A stretch of DNA of 64,000 bases from positions 2,150,153 through 2,214,152 of the forward strand of contig NZ_OY759744.1 of NCBI RefSeq assembly GCF_963662735.1. The letters are read 5' to 3'. Positions 24,936-32,389 of this stretch are shown one piece after another (the first letter of the stretch is position 1; every line of letters begins with the position of its first letter). Under the pieces are notes generated by a model. The model had not been told where the DNA came from and made no database searches. It saw only the letters and a program-made list of their open reading frames with translations. Made by a program: the position numbers and the translations under genes. This stretch comes from an uncultured Methanoregula sp. (GTDB lineage Archaea > Halobacteriota > Methanomicrobia > Methanomicrobiales > Methanospirillaceae).

Positions 24936-25780
24936 TCGAAAACTTCACCTGAAGCATCCACCTGATCGGTGTACAGTACGATTGCATATTCATGTCCGCC
25001 CATTCCATAGTCCCAGACCGGTCCATTTCCTTTTTTGCTGACCTCGTAATGTCCCGGTACCGTGAAGTTATACCCCTGAATCGTTCCGGCATGCAGAAGA
25101 TAATACGTGGACCACCATCCCTGGGTATCCCGGGCATCCGGGGCAAATACCAGTTTACGCGCTGCAGCATACCCGGAAAGAGAAACGGGATCATTGCTCA
25201 CTAACCTGCGATATAAATACGAGCCGCCACTTGAACCTGAACCGCAGGTAACCGGATTACCTGCCCCGTCAAGACAATATTTCGCTGTCAATCCTTTGAT
25301 GATATTTTCTGTCCATACCCCCTGGCTGTTCTCTGTGGGTGTATCCAGCGGATACATATGGGTTCCCGACCCGGCATTGTCATTCATCTGGACACCCAGC
25401 GGGTACTGGTATAATGTCAATGTGCCCGGTGCCCCCCCGGTATCGTCGATGTAAACATCTGCACCTGATTGCTTATCCGGGCTTGAAAACCGGTAAAATC
25501 CGCCCCATGTATTACTGGACACCTGACTACCCGTCCAGTTTGACGGGTAATCCATGGTAAATCCATAGGAAGGATCGGAATTCATCACGCTGAAATCTGC
25601 CCTGTTATAGGTAAGTGATGGTGCCGGGGCAGCGGTTGCCTGCGGGGTCGTGGCAGGAGTGTTCGCAGTTGTCTGGAGAGTTGGCTGCGGGGTCGCGACG
25701 ACTGTATTCTGGCTTTGGCCAACACAACCGGCAGTTACCAGCGCTGCAATGACAACGACAATAAAAAGAAGATTTTTCAT
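24902..25780 (-). CDS. Secreted lipoprotein with PsbP-like domain
   Basis: A 292-residue exported lipoprotein. The signal helix LLFIVVVIAALVTAGC ends in a lipobox Cys, followed by a Thr/Pro/Ala-rich linker (~residues 20-55) and a globular domain. Its start (YGFTMDYPSNWTGSQ) and end (EYAIVLYTDQVDASGEVFDHMIKSFQVIS) have the pattern of PsbP-like folds (YGFxxxYPxxW ... FxxMxxSF). Many methanogen surface lipoproteins share this fold; ligand unknown. The domain carries an insertion with two Cys (YCLDGAGNPVTC), perhaps a disulfide. A 17-bp palindrome lies 41 bp upstream of the ATG. Confidence 0.75.
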   Translation of the reverse strand: MKNLLFIVVVIAALVTAGCVGQSQNTVVATPQPTLQTTANTPATTPQATAAPAPSLTYNRADFSVMNSDPSYGFTMDYPSNWTGSQVSSNTWGGFYRFSSPDKQSGADVYIDDTGGAPGTLTLYQYPLGVQMNDNAGSGTHMYPLDTPTENSQGVWTENIIKGLTAKYCLDGAGNPVTCGSGSSGGSYLYRRLVSNDPVSLSGYAAARKLVFAPDARDTQGWWSTYYLLHAGTIQGYNFTVPGHYEVSKKGNGPVWDYGMGGHEYAIVLYTDQVDASGEVFDHMIKSFQVIS

Positions 25781-25820
25781 ACCCCCTCTTCTCTGATTGC
25801 CAATAAAGCAATTCCCCTCA

Positions 25821-25837
25821 TTTGCAATTATTGCAAA
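25821..25837. promoter_or_regulatory. Perfect palindrome, candidate operator
   Basis: TTTGCAAT-T-ATTGCAAA, perfect 8-bp arms around one base, 41 bp upstream of the lipoprotein start at 25780. It shares the ATTGCAAA word with the palindromes in the repeats at 25916 and 27342. Confidence 0.55.
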
Positions 25838-25879
25838 TAAGTACTGTTGTGGTGTTCGGTCCGGACTATAAGGTTAAGG

Positions 25880-26041
25880 TCCGTGCCGGAGATCCAGCTC
25901 CGGTCCCGGAATCATATACATTGCAAATGTATCCTTTATGCCGTTTATTTACATTACTAATGTATAAAATTTTTATATGACGTGGGATCGTGAAATGAAA
26001 ATATGGCATCCAGGAAACTGAAGCAGTCCTGAAGGCTGGAG
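25880..26041 (+). repeat. Direct repeat copy A with two palindromic operators and TATA box
   Basis: About 160 bp, strongly similar to 27306-27470. Within it: ATACATT-GCA-AATGTAT (25916-25932), TACATTA-C-TAATGTA (25950-25964) and a TATAAAATTTTTATA box (25963-25977). The downstream half, including CAGTCCTGAAGGCTGGAGA, is also shared. It lies just before the gene at 26082. Confidence 0.75.
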
Positions 26042-26081
26042 ACCAAAAAAGAGTCATTGTTAAAGACTGCATATTTTTTTA

Positions 26082-26699
26082 GTGAACGTATCATCCAACC
26101 TGCCGGAACAACTCCTTTTCCATCATTGTATTCCGGTAGATAAAATACGGAATCGCATATTCCGGGCGAACCGGAACTATTCGGACCGGTCCTTCCGCCC
26201 GGCATACGAATGGCTTGAGGAGGAGATTGGGTACTATCCATTCTTCTTTTCAGTGGGATCTGATGAATCTGCAATACGGATGACAGGGTATGAAGATAAC
26301 TGGCGGGTCCTGACGGGTTCCAGAATCATCCGTGGGGAAAGAAAAAATATTTACCGGAAACGGGGAAAATTTCCCAATCTCGCTCTTTTCTCGTTTGAAA
26401 TGATGGGGGGTATCTTCATGGATTACGGGAGCTGGCATATTGCTCTTAATGCCTGCATGAACGGCAGATATGTGACAGATGCTGAAAAGAAAATGATTTT
26501 CAAACCCTCATGGAACCGGAACCGCTGGATCCGGGCTGCACGAACCAGCTCCCACTCTGTCCAGCTTGCTGCAGCAGTTCTGCCCCTTGATGAGGCAAAG
26601 CGCGTGTATGTCAGGAACCTGGAAACCGGGGAAAGACTCCGTCTTATGGGGTTTCCGGATCCTGAAGTGAAACGAATCCCGGTAATGGGAATTTTCTGA
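26082..26699 (+). CDS. Hypothetical protein, about 205 residues
   Basis: The frame opens at GTG 26082, just after repeat copy A and its TATA box. The protein contains FRANRNYSDRSFRPAYEWLEEEIGYYPFFFSVGSDESAIRMTGYEDNW, a basic middle, a segment FMDYGSWHIALNACM, and a C-terminal RVYVRNLETGERLRLMGFP. No signal or membrane segment is seen and I do not recognise the family. The gene sits with the SRPBCC gene between two copies of the duplicated operator region. An internal ATG would shorten it to under 140 residues, so the GTG start is preferred but uncertain. Confidence 0.55.
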   Translation: MNVSSNLPEQLLFHHCIPVDKIRNRIFRANRNYSDRSFRPAYEWLEEEIGYYPFFFSVGSDESAIRMTGYEDNWRVLTGSRIIRGERKNIYRKRGKFPNLALFSFEMMGGIFMDYGSWHIALNACMNGRYVTDAEKKMIFKPSWNRNRWIRAARTSSHSVQLAAAVLPLDEAKRVYVRNLETGERLRLMGFPDPEVKRIPVMGIF

Positions 26700-26803
26700 T
26701 CCGCGATCTGGCAAATGCCCGGGCCGGTGCTGCACCAGGCCTCCGGCGGCAATGAACCCCATGACAAACCTTTATCCGAGATCACCGTCACAGGGAATAC
26801 GTG

Positions 26804-27244
26804 ATGAAGGAACTCCGGAGTGAGATTAAAATCCGGGCATCCGCCGAACGGGTATGGAACATCCTCACCGACTTTGCCGGTTTTCCGCAATGGAACCCGT
26901 TTATCCGCCGGGCACATGGTCCTGTTCGTGTGGGGGAGCAGCTCCACGTTACTATTCAGCCGTCCGGTGCAAGAGGAATGAATTTCCGTCCGGTTATTCT
27001 CAACGTTGAACCCGGCCGGGAGTTACGGTGGGTGGGTCATCTTCTCGTACCGGGACTCTTTGATGGTGAGCATATCTTTACCATTGAACCCTCAGGACCC
27101 GGTCGGGTTCGTTTTATCCAGCGTGAAATCTTCACCGGTCTGCTCGTCCCGTTGTTTTCCCGGGGACTGGATACTGATACCCGAAGGGGCTTTGATGAGA
27201 TGAACCGGGCCCTGAAAGTCCGGGCAGAGCAGGCTGCGGAATAA
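26804..27244 (+). CDS. SRPBCC (polyketide cyclase/START-like) domain protein
   Basis: A 146-residue single-domain protein. The start MKELRSEIKIRASAERVWNILTDFAGFPQWNPFIRRAHG is a classic SRPBCC opening (AxxxxVWxxLTDFxxxxxWNP), and the end RGFDEMNRALKVRAEQ is the expected long C-terminal helix. The family binds hydrophobic ligands in a deep pocket. There is no obvious partner gene. The ATG at 26804 directly follows a GTG. It lies between two copies of a duplicated regulatory region; the ligand is unknown. Confidence 0.82.
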   Translation: MKELRSEIKIRASAERVWNILTDFAGFPQWNPFIRRAHGPVRVGEQLHVTIQPSGARGMNFRPVILNVEPGRELRWVGHLLVPGLFDGEHIFTIEPSGPGRVRFIQREIFTGLLVPLFSRGLDTDTRRGFDEMNRALKVRAEQAAE

Positions 27245-27305
27245 ACAACCGTGAATCCTCGTAATGCTCTCATTTTTCAGATGCGGGTCCCGTATGGTCA
27301 CGGGG

Positions 27306-27470
27306 TCCATGCCGGAGATTAAGATCCGGTTCCGGAATTATATACATTGCAAATGTATGCTTCATGCCGTTTATTTACATTACCAATGTATAAAATTTTT
27401 ATACGGAGTGGGATGGGGATATTGAAATTTAATATCCAGAAAAACGGATCAGTCCTGAAGGCCGGAGATT
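27306..27470 (+). repeat. Direct repeat copy B with two palindromic operators and TATA box
   Basis: Diverged copy of 25880-26041. It holds ATACATT-GCA-AATGTAT (27342-27358), TACATTA-C-CAATGTA (27376-27390, one arm mismatch), the TATAAAATTTTTATA box and a conserved CAGTCCTGAAGGCCGGAGA end. No plus-strand gene follows, so this looks like a promoter orphaned by deletion. Confidence 0.75.
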
Positions 27471-27474
27471 TTCA

Positions 27475-27657
27475 TTAATAGATTTCTTCAATATCCGTCT
27501 CTGCGATCTTCACGACGAATTGTTCCGGAACGTCGATTCTGGTCCGGCCGTCTCTCTTTTTCTGCCGCACGAGAATTTCGTTCTGGCCATTTGAGAGCGG
27601 ATGATCAAGGACGATTGTGCGCTCGTCAACCTTTTTTCCTTCGACTGTAACCGGCAT
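27475..27657 (-). CDS. Small hypothetical protein, 60 residues
   Basis: Starts at ATG 27657 behind a good GGAGTG ribosome site. The sequence MPVTVEGKKVDERTIVLDHPLSNGQNEILVRQKKRD... is beta-rich and charged, without Cys or membrane segments. Length and composition resemble small antitoxin-like proteins found in methanogens, but no family is recognised and no toxin is adjacent in the same unit. It ends next to repeat copy B. Confidence 0.6.
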   Translation of the reverse strand: MPVTVEGKKVDERTIVLDHPLSNGQNEILVRQKKRDGRTRIDVPEQFVVKIAETDIEEIY

Positions 27658-27730
27658 GTTCACTCCATTATTGATAATACTGCTGGTGTGTCTGCTTCTC
27701 ACTTATCGGGTGAATAAAAACGGTTTTAAT

Positions 27731-27748
27731 CCCGTCGAATTCGACGGG
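27731..27748. terminator. Palindromic hairpin between minus-strand genes
   Basis: CCCGTCGAATTCGACGGG, a perfect 18-bp palindrome followed on the minus strand by ATTAAAACCGTTTTTATT. It probably ends the transcript of the MNT-HEPN unit that stops at 27768, although an operator for the 27657 gene is possible. Confidence 0.5.
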
Positions 27749-27767
27749 TTTAGAAAACAAAAAAATC

Positions 27768-27977
27768 TCAATCCTTAATCTCCGAGAGCGAAACATAATC
27801 CTCTTTCCTTCGGCACTTCCACATTCTGACATTTTCCTCAAGCCGGTGCTTCTTCCGGTCTTCGATCATGCCTGCCCGGATATCTGTAATGTTATGACCA
27901 GCCGATTGCATTTCTGAAGATTCTTTCATAGATTCTATTAACGGGAAAGGGTTCTGCCCTATGGGTTCAGATTTCAT
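27768..27977 (-). CDS. Small basic protein downstream of MNT-HEPN
   Basis: A 69-residue protein from ATG 27977 that overlaps the end of the MNT-HEPN gene by 11 bp, so translation is coupled. It contains the segment DRKKHRLEE, also found in the 57-residue protein at 28820-28993; the DNA is nearly identical there (AAGCCGGTGCTTCTTCCGGT on the plus strand). The rest of the two proteins is unrelated, which points to partial duplication or recombination of small genes. Function unknown. Confidence 0.55.
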   Translation of the reverse strand: MKSEPIGQNPFPLIESMKESSEMQSAGHNITDIRAGMIEDRKKHRLEENVRMWKCRRKEDYVSLSEIKD

Positions 27978-28647
27978 CTTCACGCGGAATAACACTCACC
28001 AGGATTGGAATGACGAGGGGGACAATTTCCCGGGCAATCGTATTCATTGTCGTACTCTTACGGTCAAGAGGATTTTCTTCAAATTCCTGACGGGCATCAT
28101 CGAGAATGTCCCACGTGATCTGCGGCAAACGGTTTCTTGTCGGGGAATCGACTCTTCCTACAGAAGCAACGAACTGGCGGATATTGAAACTGATTGCATG
28201 GAACGTCATTTCATCGTGATCGATTGTTCCCTTTGACTTTTCCTTCATCAGATCCTGGATTGCCCGGGCCCAGATGAGCATATCGAGCAGGTAAGACATC
28301 TGTCGGTGGACCGGGGGCTTTCCTGAAAGAATCCCTTTCCGCCGGATATAATTCGGGCTTGCGTCAACTGACCTGCGATCGGCAAGATCAACTTTGCGCC
28401 CGAAGAGATGTTCGAGCTCTTCCGTCATCTCAAACAGATCATGGAAAGAGTGGTGGGCGTCGGGCCGGTATTCTACGAGTACATCGATGTCACTGTCCGG
28501 GCGGAAATCATCCCGCATGATGGAGCCATAAAACCGGAACGAATCGATTTTCCATTTCCAGCAAAATGTCAGGATGGCCTTTTCCGGCATCGGGATATTG
28601 GGGTTGGTAATGTTGAGTGATATGTTATCGGCCGGAATGTTTTTCAT
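27967..28647 (-). CDS. MNT nucleotidyltransferase-HEPN fusion with degenerate HEPN motif
   Basis: A 226-residue protein from ATG 28647 (a longer frame to 28704 is antisense remnant). Residues ~20-110 form a minimal nucleotidyltransferase: FYGSIMRDDFRPDSDIDVLVEY has the GSxxR and DSDIDVLV metal-binding motif (residues 41-58). Residues ~125-226 resemble a HepT-type HEPN domain (LLDMLIWARAIQDLMKEK ... LPQITWDILDDARQEFEEN). MNT and HEPN are usually separate antitoxin and toxin; MNT can add AMP groups to a conserved Tyr of the HEPN toxin. Here they are fused, and the RNase R-x4-H motif seems replaced (ARQEFEEN), so the toxin part may be inactive or changed. Confidence 0.75.
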   Translation of the reverse strand: MKNIPADNISLNITNPNIPMPEKAILTFCWKWKIDSFRFYGSIMRDDFRPDSDIDVLVEYRPDAHHSFHDLFEMTEELEHLFGRKVDLADRRSVDASPNYIRRKGILSGKPPVHRQMSYLLDMLIWARAIQDLMKEKSKGTIDHDEMTFHAISFNIRQFVASVGRVDSPTRNRLPQITWDILDDARQEFEENPLDRKSTTMNTIAREIVPLVIPILVSVIPREDEI

Positions 28648-28750
28648 AATTGTTCCTTCCGGTACACTTCCGGCAAAAATCCCTTGATCTCCCGATGGTT
28701 CCAACCGGAGAACAGATACGATTTTGTGAACGGTTCATGGTCTCTCCAAC
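28645..28750 (-). pseudogene. 3' remnant of the 29000-29326 gene
   Basis: The minus strand encodes EPFTKSYLFSGWNHREIKGFLPEVYRKEQL and a stop that overlaps the MNT-HEPN start (TTATGA). The intact homologue at 29000-29326 ends EHFTKPGLFSGWNHREIKGFLPEVYRKE. Only the last ~30 codons remain, so this is the tail of a duplicated, truncated gene. Confidence 0.75.
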
Positions 28751-28819
28751 CCAAGCCAGAAACCGGCGTAGCATTTCACCGCACTAATCGTCCTGTCCTG
28801 ATATTTTCCGGTAAAGAAT

Positions 28820-28993
28820 TCAGACATTGTCTGAACAATCTCCTATGAGGTCTGTTTTCCTGTCAGTATTCCGGCATGCTTTGCTCTTGTAATGTTTCTG
28901 GATTCCCTTTTTTATCTCATGGTCGAGAGCCATGATATCCTCTTCCTCAAGCCGGTGCTTCTTCCGGTCCTTGATCCTCTTTGCGATTATCAT
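28820..28993 (-). CDS. Small basic protein, 57 residues
   Basis: ATG at 28993 lies 10 nt after AAGGAG and 6 bp after the stop of the upstream gene, so it is well supported by translation signals. The protein MIIAKRIKDRKKHRLEEEDIMALDHEIKKGIQKHYKSKAC... is highly basic and helical, and shares DRKKHRLEE with the protein at 27768-27977. It may bind nucleic acid or act as a small partner of the gene before it; unknown family. Confidence 0.6.
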   Translation of the reverse strand: MIIAKRIKDRKKHRLEEEDIMALDHEIKKGIQKHYKSKACRNTDRKTDLIGDCSDNV

Positions 28994-28999
28994 AATCAA

Positions 29000-29326
29000 T
29001 CACTCCTTCCGGTACACTTCCGGCAAAAATCCCTTGATCTCCCGGTGGTTCCACCCAGAGAATAATCCCGGTTTTGTGAAATGCTCCCGGATGAACCGGG
29101 CGGCATCTTCTCTTGATATTATCTGGCACATGCCCGAGCTGGTGCTGTCCCGGACCCCGTACCGGAAATAAAATGTTATTGTCCCGTCTGCGTCATTTGC
29201 AACAAAGAGATCTGTCCCGCGTTCCTTTCGCGAGCCGTCACCGGGATTGTGGCGCAGCGAGCGGTAGAGGATGATGTCGGTCTCGGGGTCGAGCGTGGGG
29301 ATTTTTCTGTTGGGGGTTTTGTGCAT
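29000..29326 (-). CDS. Hypothetical protein with a truncated second copy nearby
   Basis: A 108-residue protein from ATG 29326, chosen because the frame farther upstream is unlike protein (Cys/Ile runs) and overlaps the divergent promoter. It reads HKTPNRKIPTLDPETDIILYRSLRHNPGD, FVANDADGTITFYFRYGVRDS, IISREDAARFIREHFTKPGLFSGWN. It has mixed alpha/beta composition and no known motif. The C-terminal 30 codons are duplicated at 28645-28750. It is followed by the 57-residue basic protein, so the two probably act together. Confidence 0.6.
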   Translation of the reverse strand: MHKTPNRKIPTLDPETDIILYRSLRHNPGDGSRKERGTDLFVANDADGTITFYFRYGVRDSTSSGMCQIISREDAARFIREHFTKPGLFSGWNHREIKGFLPEVYRKE

Positions 29327-29456
29327 GGGACATTTCCGGTCACATCCAAATAATTGTTGGGCGTTGGAGCCTATTAATTTTGCTACACATATGCAACATA
29401 TATACAACATTAGTACCACATGATTATTACACATACTCTTACGAACAATATTTTTG
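29327..29456. promoter_or_regulatory. Divergent promoter region with TATA elements
   Basis: Between the divergent genes at 29326 (minus) and 29457 (plus). It contains CACATATGCAACATATATACAAC (29385-29407; two imperfect repeats of CA-ATATG/ATATA-CAAC), with a TATA box usable in both directions. The repeated CATAT words may be sites for the adjacent winged-helix protein. Confidence 0.5.
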
Positions 29457-29714
29457 ATGTACAATCTCGTAAGTTTCGCAGCACGGGGAAGCGTGAGAAG
29501 AAAAGTACTCAAGGGACTTTTCCGGGCGAACACCCCAACGGAACTTGCGAAAACTCTGGATCTTGATCGTTCATCTGTCAGCCGGACCATCCAGGCACTT
29601 GAGAAAGTAGGACTTGTGGAGTGCCTGACACCGGATGAAAAGATGAGCCGGTATTACCAGACAACCGCGACCGGTAAGAAAGTCGTTGATATCATTGAAG
29701 GAAAAGCTGAGTAA
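29457..29714 (+). CDS. Winged-helix (MarR/ArsR-like) regulator, 85 residues
   Basis: ATG at 29457 directly follows a TTG. The whole protein is one DNA-binding domain: GSVRRKVLKGLFRANTPTELAKTLDLDRSSVSRTIQALEKVGLVECLTPDEKMSRYYQTTATGKKVVDIIE. Helix-turn-helix TPTELAKTLDLDRSSVSRTIQAL and wing DEKMSRYYQTT are clear. It is divergent from the hypothetical/basic protein pair and probably controls that promoter and its own. No ligand domain is present. Confidence 0.85.
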   Translation: MYNLVSFAARGSVRRKVLKGLFRANTPTELAKTLDLDRSSVSRTIQALEKVGLVECLTPDEKMSRYYQTTATGKKVVDIIEGKAE

Positions 29715-29830
29715 GCCAATTTTTTTGAGAGATAACGAGTGAATACCATTGAGTGTCCGCTTGCACACGAAACAATTTACTTCGTGAAAATGTAATCTGA
29801 TTAAGATTCCCGTATTTCGGTTCATATGAG

Positions 29831-30085
29831 TCAGGGATTGACCTCATTGCCGGGATCGGGTTTAACTCGGTCACGATGTATGAGTATTTCGACAAGACTC
29901 GAAAAAAGGACTGCTTCCAAAGCATCATCACATCCCATGAAAGCTTCACTCGAACGCTTTTTTGCAAATACAACGAGCATCTCCCCATGTTGCCGGTCCT
30001 CTCGTTTGAGAGCCCGGGTTTCCCGGGCCCAGCGGTCAGCCATCCGGTTTGCACGTTGCCGGACACTTTCAATACTTCTTCCCAT
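29831..30085 (-). CDS. Small Arg-rich hypothetical protein
   Basis: An 84-residue protein from ATG 30085, with GGAG 9 nt upstream. MGRSIESVRQRANRMADRWARETRALKREDRQHGEMLVVFAKKRSSEAFMG is strongly basic and helical, followed by CDDALEAVLFSSLVEILIHRDRVKPDPGNEVNP. Similar short helical proteins occur beside mobile or toxin-antitoxin genes, but I cannot assign it. It converges with the winged-helix gene. Confidence 0.5.
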   Translation of the reverse strand: MGRSIESVRQRANRMADRWARETRALKREDRQHGEMLVVFAKKRSSEAFMGCDDALEAVLFSSLVEILIHRDRVKPDPGNEVNP

Positions 30086-30244
30086 TATTGTTTCTCCGGG
30101 AATCACTATCCTGCTTACAAGGATAAAGCTCAGGAATGGGTGTTGTGAAAGTATCGATAAACGAGTCGTTTTCCTCGTACCTTGCAGTGTCCGGATAACC
30201 CCCTTTTAACTGATTATTCCGACGTTCCCTCATTTTTAAGGGTC

Positions 30245-30505
30245 ACCTGAAAAAAATGACCTTCATATTCGCGTTCTGGCAGGCTTTTCAGGTATGGACA
30301 ACCCAAAAAAATAACCTCCAGCCAATGAACGATAAGTGTCATTGTATGAGGTGCATTTCAGCCCGCTTTTGGCAAAATAACCAAAACCCGCACCCCGTTT
30401 CCATAGGAAAACAAACGGATGATTTTACAGGGATTTTCGATCAGGGCCGGAACGCAAAAAAGAGAATCGGAGCCCGTATGGGGCTTATTTTCCCTCATGT
30501 ATCCT
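30245..30505 (+). repeat. Dispersed repeat copy 1 (left edge of the accessory block)
   Basis: Diverged direct repeat of 59003-59270. Shared blocks in order: AAAAAATGACCTTCATATTC (30247 on), GAGGTGCATTTCAGCC (30347 on), an ACAGGGATTTT block, and GAGCCCGTATGGGGCTTATT (30470 on). The last forms a hairpin (AGCCC-GTATG-GGGCT) followed by Ts. It lies 52 bp downstream of the RNase III-like gene. Confidence 0.7.
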
Positions 30506-30557
30506 GACTCCTATGATCCAGGCATCACCGACGGAACGAATTTCCCGGGATCAGGAA

Positions 30558-31064
30558 TCACTGGCGGTATTTCACTTCCATTTCTTTTATTTCTGTTACA
30601 AATAGCGTCGAAATGCACTGTATGACAGCATCCATCGAATAGTTGCTATCAATAAAAATTGCACCAATTAGTGCCTCGACCGTGTCAGATAAAACCGCAA
30701 CAGATCCTTCCTTTAGCTTTTCATCTATCCCGACTTTATGCTGAATTAATTTATCTTCGAGAAGGCGGAGTTCTTTCCCGACTTTTGCGAGTTGCAAATT
30801 ATTTTCAAGATCTGTTTTTGAAATAGTAATATCCCCTTTGGTTTCCATTCCTTTTTCGAGGAGGATGGAGATCAGTCCTGCCTTTAAAACAGCATCCCCC
30901 AACGTTGCATATATCGCCTGATCCGGGCAATCCTTTGCCCCGGTCTTTTTCTCCCTTTCTTCTTTTGCAAATGATGGATGGGTGAGAGCCCGATGCAATT
31001 CTTTCGGGTTCTTGAATGAATATCCCAAACGATGTTCGAGTTCCTGGATCTTGGCCGGGTCCAT
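30558..31064 (-). CDS. RNase III-like domain protein lacking a dsRNA-binding domain
   Basis: A 168-residue protein made of one RNase III domain: LEHRLGYSFKNPKELHRALTHPSF at the start, IYATLGDAVLKAGL (equivalent of LEFLGDAVL) and VLSDTVEALIGAIFIDSNY. Asp57, Asp127 and Glu130 occupy metal-ligand positions, but the Glu four residues before Asp57 is Ala53. There is no double-stranded RNA-binding domain. RNase III is rare in archaea. It could be a weak or structural nuclease, or a Mini-III-like enzyme acting with a partner. ATG 31064; a TATA-rich region lies upstream. Confidence 0.8.
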   Translation of the reverse strand: MDPAKIQELEHRLGYSFKNPKELHRALTHPSFAKEEREKKTGAKDCPDQAIYATLGDAVLKAGLISILLEKGMETKGDITISKTDLENNLQLAKVGKELRLLEDKLIQHKVGIDEKLKEGSVAVLSDTVEALIGAIFIDSNYSMDAVIQCISTLFVTEIKEMEVKYRQ

Positions 31065-31158
31065 GATATGGTGATAGTCAGGTATGAATAAAAAACAAAC
31101 TCAAAAAGGTGTATAATCAAAAAATTTATTATATGCACATACCATAACCAGTGTTCAT

Positions 31159-31461
31159 ATGAATTTGGAATCTATTTCTAGAACCATTGGGTTCTTATTG
31201 CTTCTAAATTCGAGTATTACGCTTTACTATAGTCCATTGGTACCGATGGACATAAAGAATGTATTTTTCTTGACAATAGTTGGAATTGTAGCATATTTTA
31301 CTATTATCGGTCTCATGGGAATGGGTGCAGGTTTAAAACAAAAGCAATGCATTCTTCGAGAGGATTTGAAAAAATATCCTATTCATCTATTAATCACTTT
31401 CAACGATTTATTAATGAATTTCAATTTTCAAAAAAAAAAAAATATTTTTCTTAATAATTGA
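31159..31461 (+). CDS. Small AT-rich membrane protein
   Basis: A 100-residue protein with two to three helices (TIGFLLLLNSSITLYYSP, NVFFLTIVGIVAYFTIIGLMGMGAGL) and a basic cytoplasmic tail ending FNFQKKKNIFLNN. The base composition is much more A/T-rich than the flanking host genes, which suggests recent acquisition. It is divergent from the RNase III-like gene. No family recognised. Confidence 0.55.
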   Translation: MNLESISRTIGFLLLLNSSITLYYSPLVPMDIKNVFFLTIVGIVAYFTIIGLMGMGAGLKQKQCILREDLKKYPIHLLITFNDLLMNFNFQKKKNIFLNN

Positions 31462-31804
31462 CTAATTAGCTATAGTTGGATTCATTCGATTGGGATTTTA
31501 ATTAAAAAGAAAAGAAACAGCCTATCGATCAAGATTGCAATTTGCCCATTTTGAAATAAATTTGATAAATTGTTAAATTTCATAAAAGAATTTTCTGAAT
31601 TTTACGTGATATTTATCATATTCATTCTTTTCATAATCATCATGATATAATCGGTTTTGCTTTGGATGGATTCCACAAGCAAGTGGTGATATAATTTATG
31701 GAAGATCATTTAATTAATTTTAAAAAGATCTTACGAAACAAACTTTCTGAATTTTTGGCGATATATATCCATACTTTTCAAATTTTCCGGAAAAATGTTT
31801 ACTT
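31462..31804. other. AT-rich spacer without genes
   Basis: 343 bp of very A/T-rich sequence; no credible frame. It marks a composition change before the GC-rich virus-like cluster that ends at 31805. Confidence 0.5.
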
Positions 31805-32389
31805 TTATCTCCCCATCCCCGTCATTATCCCCACCACATGCTGCGCCGTCACCGGATCCACAACTTGCGCCAGCACCATCCCGGCCATTGCCACGAATAA
31901 GGCCCAGAACACTTTCCTGACGTGCTCGTTCTTCCCGAACATATCGATCGCTGCATCTGTATCCGCCTTCATCGCCCGCTGAATCAGCTTTGGCAGGAAC
32001 ACAAAGAGCGGCAGGAACAGGATCACCGCACCGATGAACGCAAGCGTGATCTCCGTCCGGCCTGCAAGATAGATCCCGAGCGGAACGGCAAACACCCCGG
32101 CCAGTATCGCAGCCATCCCAACCTCGCCGAACCAGAAGTAATGCCGTTTCACCGCGTAGTTCAGCTTTTCTGCATCCGTCAGCACGGAAAGATCAAAGAT
32201 GCCGAGCGTGTTCAGCATCCCGTACCATACCGCGTGCATTTCCTCAGGATCAGCAACCAGACCGACGAATAGCACTGCAACCGGTCCGATGAGAAGAAGA
32301 ATGGGGAGATGGGCCAGCACCAGGACCAGCCCGAGCAGGATCCCGGTCCCGCAGATGGCGCACCGGGTCTGCATTTCATTCTCGAACAT
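31805..32389 (-). CDS. Membrane protein of the virus-like cluster
   Basis: A 194-residue protein from ATG 32389, overlapping the previous gene by 14 bp. After MFENEMQTRCAICGTG (a CxxC) come helices LGLVLVLAHLPILLLIGPVAVLFVGLV, VGMAAILAGVFAVPLGIYLA, LAFIGAVILFLPLFVFL and VFWALFVAMAGMVLAQVV. Loops are charged (MKADTDAAIDMFGKNEHVRK). No known family. Its place at the end of a tightly overlapping minus-strand set of ORFans suggests a structural or membrane-anchoring role in a viral or plasmid element. Confidence 0.6.
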   Translation of the reverse strand: MFENEMQTRCAICGTGILLGLVLVLAHLPILLLIGPVAVLFVGLVADPEEMHAVWYGMLNTLGIFDLSVLTDAEKLNYAVKRHYFWFGEVGMAAILAGVFAVPLGIYLAGRTEITLAFIGAVILFLPLFVFLPKLIQRAMKADTDAAIDMFGKNEHVRKVFWALFVAMAGMVLAQVVDPVTAQHVVGIMTGMGR

